Assembly: GCA_030844895.1 (NCBI GenBank)
Contig: CM061228.1
Coordinates: 51,325,081 to 51,389,080 of the forward strand
Direction: 5' to 3'
Length of the DNA stretch: 64,000 nucleotides
Source of the DNA: Ambrosia x helenae
Taxonomy: Eukaryota > Streptophyta > Magnoliopsida > Asterales > Asteraceae
In this document: positions 57,967 through 64,000 of the stretch, one piece after another
Numbering within the stretch: position 1 is the first letter of the stretch
How the letters are laid out: every line of letters begins with the position of its first letter
Made by a program: the position numbers and the translations under genes
Notes under the pieces: model-generated
What the model was told of the DNA's origin: nothing
The model's database searches: none
Seen by the model: the letters and a program-made list of their open reading frames with translations, nothing else

Positions 57967-58490
57967 GATATTGATTTGATAACTGGTATGCCCAAGGTGA
58001 CTTTAAAGTACAAACCACCGCGAGTGTTGAAAAAGATTCCTTTGTTGCCTATTCCACAACACTTCGCCAAAGATTTCATCTGGTGGTATTATGATTGGAA
58101 AATTGCAGAGGCCGTGATTGTGTTGAAAGACGGAGAGTCGAACTACAAGAAAGTATACATCTTTGATCCCATGTGATTGATAAACTGTTCACATGAGGAT
58201 ATTATCATGTTGTTCTATAATCCGATCTATCCAGATGCAAAAGATGCTGAGCAAGCAGAAAGTACCAACGTGTGGTATTTCTGTGCTTTGCATACGATAT
58301 CAATGCTGGGTGTAACTATGGTGAGAAGTTGGGAAAGTTTGTGGAGAAGCAAAAGGTGCCTGAGCTGAAAACGAAGAATCGAAAGCAATTTCATGAACCG
58401 GTGATGACAAAAGAACAAAGGATTCAACGACACATCAAACTAATGAACATTAGAATGGACGAAGAACGACGAACACAATCCAAGCAATAG
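57967..58490 (+). pseudogene. C-terminal part of the copia accessory gene
   Basis: Matches the last ~175 codons of 49142-49690 (DIDLITGMPKVTLKYKPP onward), on the plus strand. Has a TGA in place of Trp near 58174 and a one-base frame change near 58262; the final stop is a TAG at 58488-58490, earlier than in the minus copy. The 5' part is lost in the gap. Confidence 0.85.
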
Positions 58491-58502
58491 TCGAGGGGAG
58501 TT

Positions 58503-59015
58503 TGTAGATGCAAAAGTGCGACTAAAGCTTTGGATTGTACAACACAATATGTTTTGTTGATATCGAAGGTGCGAAGGAGTGTTTCAGTTGGTGCGAAGGA
58601 AGCTTGAAAGGTGCGAAGGAAGATGATATGTACGAATGAAGATTTAGTTTATTGTAGAACTTGGTTCGACCAGTTGATTTGGGCGAACCTGCACATTCGC
58701 ACAATCAATTTGGGTGAATGTGCAGTCTATAAATAGACAAGTTTGATTTTGAATGTAACTTTTGATCATTATTATTCCCTCCACTTTCAGAAACTCTCTC
58801 TAGTGTTTTGTTAAACTCGTTTATCGTTCATACCTTGATTGTATCTATATTTCAACGTGTAATCGAGTGATTTATTAATGAAAACGTTTGAAAATGATGA
58901 TCTGTGTGTTTGAATCTGTTTGATTATTATTTTGTGATAGTTTTAGGGTTTCCGCACCTAAAACTAACTTGTTTGATCATTCTTTGTTTGTTACCGATCC
59001 TTTCTCGCACATACA
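58503..59015 (+). repeat. Copia LTR shared by two copies
   Basis: 513 bp. Preceded by a polypurine tract (GAGGGGAGTT, 58493-58502) as for a 3' LTR and followed by a PBS as for a 5' LTR. It has several CGAA words in its first 200 bp and TATA-like CTATAAATAG at 58726-58735. Confidence 0.92.
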
Positions 59016-59018
59016 AAG

Positions 59019-59031
59019 TGGTATCAGAGCC
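59019..59031 (+). promoter_or_regulatory. Primer-binding site (initiator tRNA-Met type)
   Basis: TGGTATCAGAGCC, three bases after the LTR end. Confidence 0.95.
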
Positions 59032-59299
59032 ATTTCGGATCAAACAACCACAAATTAATAATCTCTCAGTTGATTTGGACCCAATTTTGGTCAAAAAGTT
59101 TCTGTTTTCAATGAACAAACTGATGTGATAAGATTTTGATTGATTACACCTTGATTTCGAGTTTAAATCGGATAATTCTCTTCATTAAAGTTGTTCCAAA
59201 TCAATTCCGATTCAAAACCTGATTTAGATCATCAAAATCCATCAACATTTGATAAACATGATCAAAATTAACTGATTTTCAAAGAATAACCGTTTTTGA

Positions 59300-59600
59300 A
59301 ATCAAAGGGGTCGAAAGAGAGAGTTTGGTCGAAAGTGGAAATCATTTGGGTCGAAAGAGGGATTTTGTGTACGAAGGAGGTGTTATAGTGGTCGAAAGAA
59401 GACTTTGATTGCTTATTTTTGTTCATTCGTCCATTTGTTTCACCTTCGCCTGATCGAACGGTCGAAGGAGCAAGAGAACGGTCGAAAGAGAGACTAAAGT
59501 GGTCGAAGGAGATTTTGTTGTTTTAGTTCACATTCGTATCAGTTAAAACGGTCGAAGGAGAAATTTATTTCTCATTCGCACGTTCGTATATACGAAGGAG
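59300..59600 (+). repeat. CGAA-motif array in copia leader
   Basis: Around 14 words of the form GGTCGAA(A/G) or (T/C)ACGAAGG plus some ATTCG words, within 300 bp. Matches in place and style the array at 8405-8755 although the surrounding sequence has diverged. Confidence 0.7.
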
Positions 59601-59655
59601 CATCCTGTTTTAAAACATTTTTAATCTTTTCGTGTTTAATCGTTTGCAGGACAAG

Positions 59656-60137
59656 ATGTGGAACTTTCCAACAACGCCTAGACCTACTCAAGCACCACAA
59701 CAGCAGACAACACAAGATCCGTGGTCCATTGCAGCTCAGAAGACTAGTCAACCATCACAGCCAATCAATTATATAGCAATGACTAGTTCGGCTCCACAAC
59801 AAGTTGTTCAAACCATTACCACAACCGATTGACAACTATTGGGGAGTCGCAGCAGCAGCAGTTCATTCGCAGATGACCAACGCTATATCCACTCTTATTC
59901 AGGATCTATCCTCTGGAAGCGGCAATCGTCCACCAAAGCTAATGGACATGAAGGAGTACAATACTTGGAAGACGAAGTTTAAGATCCATGTTGAGGGACA
60001 AGGACTTGAGGGAGCCGAGGCATGGCAAATGATTGTGAAGGGTTACGTTGCTCCTATTCTGGAGAATACTGGAGAACCGATACCTTTGGAGAATTTGGCG
60101 GATGATGAAAAGAAGAGGTTTGCGATAGAGAAGAAGG
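59656..60137 (+). pseudogene. N-terminal copia gag, truncated
   Basis: ATG at 59656 follows TTTGCAG|GACAAG, a possible splice acceptor. The Gln/Pro-rich N-terminus (MWNFPTTPRPTQAP) runs to a stop near 59830; the gag domain continues in the next frame from about 59804 (MTNAISTLIQDLSSG, FKIHVEGQGLEGAEAWQM, DDEKKRFAIEKKAF). At about 60137 the sequence jumps into the spacer that normally precedes the accessory gene. The related gag at 8937-9401 shows what is lost. Confidence 0.82.
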
Positions 60138-60305
60138 CATTTTATCAAAAATTCATACATTCGTATCTATTATTTCTCATTCGTACCTTTACAAACTTCA
60201 TTCGCACCCCGTTTGGGCGAAAGAGGAGGTTTATGACCAAAAATTTTCAATTTGAAATTTTGTCGATTTTTAACGTGTGTTTTTGTTTGTTTTGCAGATT
60301 TAACG

Positions 60306-61898
60306 ATGTCTGAACAACAGAAGACGAAAGAACAAGCTGGATCTTCATCACATCCTGTCAAACAGTTAGATTTTGAGAATGCGCACAACTGCTGTGCGTA
60401 TCTCGGAGACGTAAAGAAGCATACTGAGTTCGTCGGCATCATTGATTTTCTGAAGAGAAGCAGGGTGATAGATGCCATTGCTACGCCGACAGTTATATAC
60501 AGGGATATGATTCAGGAATTCTGGTCTAATGCTAAACTTGACTTCTGGAAGTGCGAATCTTGTTTGACGAGCAAGATTCAAGGACAACGAGTTATTGTTT
60601 GCGAAGAGGATCTAAGGGAAGTGTTGAATTTGAATGATGAGCCAACTGATCCAAAGGAGTTTACGTTTAAGGATCAGCGAAAGTGCTTCCTCAGGATGAA
60701 GTACAATGGACCAATCACTGACGGTTCATTGCATAAAGGAAAACTGTGCCCACAATTCAAGTATCTGGCACATGTTTTGATTCACGTATTCGGATCTGCA
60801 GCGGGAGGATATGATTTAATGAGGAAGAGCATCAGTTCTATGATGGTTGCTTTAGTATTGAACAAACCGTTCAATGTCTCTGGCATGCTGATGTCTCATT
60901 TACTGGAGCCTGTGAACGGCACAAGGAACCTTAAGTTTCTACTTTATCCTCGTTTCCTCCAAATGATTTTTGATCATAAGTATAAAGAGCTGAAAAGAGA
61001 TCCTAAACACATTGTTATTCAGGAACATATGTCGCTGAATACACTCGCTAGGATGAAAGCTTATAAGGGATTGTCTGTTGAAGAACGTCCTCCAGTAAGA
61101 CGTTTATTTGGACACCTAGCTAGAGTGGATTACACAGATCCGGGTGAGGGGCTTGTGAGGAATGTAAACAGTGATTCTGATCCTGATAATCCGTTACATC
61201 ATGTTGATCCTGACGCTAAGCGCAAAAGACAAGTTGTGAATGTTGGCGCAAAGAGTGGGAAGACAAAGAAACAAGAGATAAGGATAGAGGTTTCTGAACC
61301 TGAGAAGAAGAAAAGTACACAAAGAAGAAATAAGAGGATGGCGAAAAAGGGTTTACATATAGTTGATGAAGCGTCTGTTGATTCAGAAGAGACGCTAGAG
61401 GAAGAGCAATGGAATTCAGATGCTGAAACGGTAGAGACAACCATGCCCAAGGCCACTGAGGCTGGTGCGTCTGCTAGCCAGAACATTGAGGATCAAGGAA
61501 CAAAAGCCCTATTCCTGTTGATGAAGAAGAGCTGGGTTTGAATGTTGATGAGACGTTTGTTGGTTCTCCTGTGCAAGCTGCTAGGAAAGAAAAGAAGAAA
61601 CAGGAGAAGCCGAGTATCAAGAGAAAGAAAGAGATAGAATCTTTGATAGCTGGTAAGAAACTGCCACCAGCTACAAGTTCTAAATCACTGGTTATTGTAC
61701 CAGCTCAAAAGAAGCAAAAGACTGCGACAACATCAAGCACACCACAGACTGAAGAAATACCTATGGATGATGTTAATGAGGCATTGGATAATGTGCTCAA
61801 GAAGATCAGAAAAGGTAAACTGCCTGATGCTGTTGAACCACCAAAGAAGACGAAAGTTACGGTGGATAGTGATATTATGACTGCTGTGAATCAGAGAC
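60306..61898 (+). pseudogene. Copia accessory gene, N-terminal half, cut by LTR insertion
   Basis: ATG at 60306, nine bases after a splice-acceptor-like TTTTGCAG (60290-60297). Open for 412 codons to 61541: N-terminal globular part (AHNCCAYLGDVKKHTEF, TPTVIYRDMIQEFW, LLYPRFLQMIFDHKYK, RLFGHLARVDYTDPGEG) then a charged, Lys/Glu-rich linker. A one-base frame change near 61500-61540 leads to another Lys-rich open part up to 61898, where TGTAACGACC starts a new LTR. Of the two copies this is the better-preserved N-terminal half. No signal peptide or membrane segment. Function unknown; nuclear location is plausible from the basic linker but not shown. Confidence 0.8.
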
Positions 61899-64000
61899 TG
61901 TAACGACCGAACGAATAAACCTTCTATAATCTATAATTAATTAACATCTAATATTAATTAAGTTAATCTGGCCCAACGGAAATCGGCCCAATATATTAAA
62001 CCCATCCGAAAATATAAGCCCAAAACATATTAGTCTATAAGAATTGGACTCCAATTGTGAAATCCCTTCGGCCCATTTAACCTTTATGTCCATTGTCCAA
62101 TATCCTCTAGCCCAAGCTATACTCCACCTCTACATGGGAAACACCTGTTCAAATTTATCCTCATCATCCTATTATCCATTGCATGCACCCTCCATCCTTT
62201 TCTGCTTCTAACTCACGCCACCCTCCACCATTTGATATATACATACATGCACTTCATCTTTGGAGGTCACCAATAAAATTAAGAGAGAGAGAGAGAGAGA
62301 TTTACGTAGAGGAGAGAGAAGGAGAGAAACCAAAAGATAACCAAACCCGGTCATCGTCTTCGGCGGGCTTCGGTCTCCGGCGACCACGAAACACTCGAAC
62401 CAGGAACCTACCCAACTGCAAGCTAAACCCGATCACGCTCCATCTCCGGTGACCCTACAAACATACCTTCGGTCTCCTTCTCCGATTATGTCTCCGGCAA
62501 CCAATACAACCACAACTTAAACTCTTATAAATCCACAGAAGGATATATCCTTGCCGCTTTTGGTAACCCACGACCTCTATTAACCATTGATACACTTCTT
62601 ATAACAGTTCATTCCCTTGTTCCGATTATCTAACTATAAACCATCATCATCAATGATCAACAACAACCTGTAACCTTTCATATTTTAGTTCTAGTCTGCA
62701 TGAAAACCCCGGCGAACCAACAACCGGAACCCGACACGTCAACCTCTGAAAACTATTACTCCCGAACACCCGATCTCCCTCTGTCAATCTGTTACCACAA
62801 CCCGACATCCATGTTCGAACAAACCATAACAGTCTTCAACAACACCCGGTCCGTCACCTTCAGCTCCGGTACCGGTCACCACCTTCGGCCGCTCCATCTC
62901 CAGCCAGTTCTGCTTGCCAGCAACCAAACAACAACCCTTTCTTTTCCTGTCGTCTTCTTCGTCAGCCACCACAGCCAGATAAGCTTCAACGAATGAATAA
63001 TATCAACACCTTCAAACACCTACATCGGACACCTTCACTGTCACCATTATCCACATCTCCGATCATGACTACCGATTGTCCGTCACTCAAAGCCCATTAA
63101 CCCGACACCGGTCGTTATTCACAGTAACGATATTACCATTACCGTTAATATATAAGAAGCTAAAACCTAGATAACTCGGTTTGTATTCGTCTCGGGTTCG
63201 AACCCGTCAACACCCGAACCGGATCCACACGAGAGGAAGTGAGCAGGCCGACGTTTATTCTTAGGGAAGACGAAGAAGCTGGGTATGTCGACTACTGATT
63301 ATGTTATAACTATGATAGTATCATTGTTATATTATTATTATTATTATATTTATAATTAGTATTATTATATTAAGACGTGAAACGTGTGGGACGATAATAT
63401 TAACCCGTCAATATTAAAACGGATATCTTTATATATATACAAGAATATAAAACATTAAAGTATAATATTAAAGAATATTAATATCGAATTGTCCCCCGAC
63501 GTTATCACGTGCACAAGCCTTGCACGCGCTAATGGTGATAAAATATAATAGGTACAGTTTATTTGGAGATTATATCGTTAAGGAATAGTCTACAGGATCT
63601 GGGAGAATATAATTGAGGTGAGTACATGACCCTTTCCCTTAAAAGCCTTTGGGCTGATTACATGCTTGTTTATTCGTTACCAAAGTATTTCATATGGTTT
63701 ATATTATAAAAGTGTTATCGAGTTGTTAATAGAAATAATAGAACTCGGTCGAATAGAAACTACGTAGGATGGATCCATTTGGTATCATAGAGTATAGCCT
63801 GGACCAATTAGAGGTTACAGGACCATTTATAATCGATCTATACTCACAGGAATATATTTATCTAAACCAAGTAGAGGTTTAGAACCATAATAAGCACTTG
63901 TATGGTGCTTCATTGATAATATATTCCACCTTAGAATGACCGAACTAAATAGAAAGTGTTGTATGTTCGTTAAACTCGAGTTATTATTATTAGTGTGTCT
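61899..64000 (+). mobile_element. LTR-like sequence, runs past the window end
   Basis: Starts TGTAACGACCGAACG directly after CAGAGAC of the accessory gene. Includes a (GA)n run (62282-62300), sequence rich in CCGGTGACC-like words (62340-62900) and a GGGTTCGAACCC word at 63194. Frames at 62183-62996 are short and lack any domain. Similar layout to 9712-11963 reversed. It may be one long LTR or an element's 5' part. Confidence 0.5.
62282..62300. repeat. (GA)n microsatellite
   Basis: About nine GA units, followed by more GA-rich sequence to 62330. Confidence 0.85.

Larger units (their letters stand above)
57967..61898 (+). mobile_element. Plus-strand copia copies in tandem, with internal deletion
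   Basis: End of an accessory gene (57967-58490), polypurine tract, one LTR (58503-59015), PBS, leader, partial gag and then directly another accessory gene cut at 61898. An LTR bounded by internal sequence on both sides means two elements share it. Between gag and the accessory gene all of protease, pol and part of gag are missing. The same family as 48635-57866. Confidence 0.85.

Noticed and set aside
62183..62996. Short frames downstream of the (GA)n run
   Set aside because: No domain, no homology within the window, and located in an LTR-like sequence.
63168..63206. Pol III cassette in the last LTR
   Set aside because: GGGTTCGAACCC fits a B box, but the only A-box-like word is about 27 bases upstream, too close, and no oligo-T follows.

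Overview
The window is intergenic, retrotransposon-dominated DNA from a plant nuclear genome. I found no intact host gene. The base composition is AT-rich, with long (ATT)n and (CT)n microsatellites and plant-type initiator-tRNA-Met primer-binding sites. Ty3/gypsy elements of the Athila, Tat and Tekay/Del type and a Ty1/copia family are present. The LTR style and the copia accessory protein recall elements common in Asteraceae, so a composite-family plant is my best guess; this is inference, not proof.

Layout. (1) 1-6659: an Athila-like gypsy element on the minus strand with gag-protease only, both LTRs cut. (2) 6660-7130: a fragment of Tat archaeal-type RNase H. (3) 7131-9711: a truncated copia element (LTR, leader, broken gag) whose primer-binding site is split by a second, solo LTR with TSD GGTAT. 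(4) 9712-13792: two long LTR-like sequences. (5) 13793-31048: a nearly complete Tat element inserted in an ATT microsatellite (TSD TTATT). It has two LTRs, broken gag-pro-pol with a dual RNase H, and a separate antisense gene of the 'putative gypsy type transposon' family with three short canonical introns and its own apparent promoter. Its integrase is split by a very young non-autonomous LTR element at 19454-24547 (TSD GCGAC, LTRs of 1409 bp each). (6) 31427-33618: a possible Helitron-like segment with a promoter-like stretch and two small spliced exons of an unrecognised gene. (7) 33619-41780: a minus-strand gypsy element (gag-protease remnant) with a 2553-bp solo LTR nested in its 3' LTR (TSD TCAAC). 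(8) 41781-47817: a plus-strand gypsy element carrying gag only. (9) 47818-48634: a gypsy gag-protease remnant. (10) 48635-57866: a minus-strand copia element (pol plus a large accessory gene between pol and the 3' LTR), ending at a 100-N assembly gap. (11) 57967-61898: plus-strand copies of the same copia family in a tandem, deleted arrangement. (12) 61899-64000: the beginning of another long LTR.

How it fits together. The window is a nest: younger elements interrupt older ones, and TSDs or LTR divergence give the order. Most elements cannot move by themselves and several keep gag while lacking pol. The least ordinary signals are: the spliced antisense gene of the Tat element; paired, divergent tRNA-like Pol III cassettes (A box, B box, oligo-T) placed about 300 bp either side of the TATA box in two related LTRs; the copia accessory gene with a splice-acceptor-like site just before its ATG; and an array of CGAA-centred motifs in the copia leader, LTR and pol-accessory spacer.
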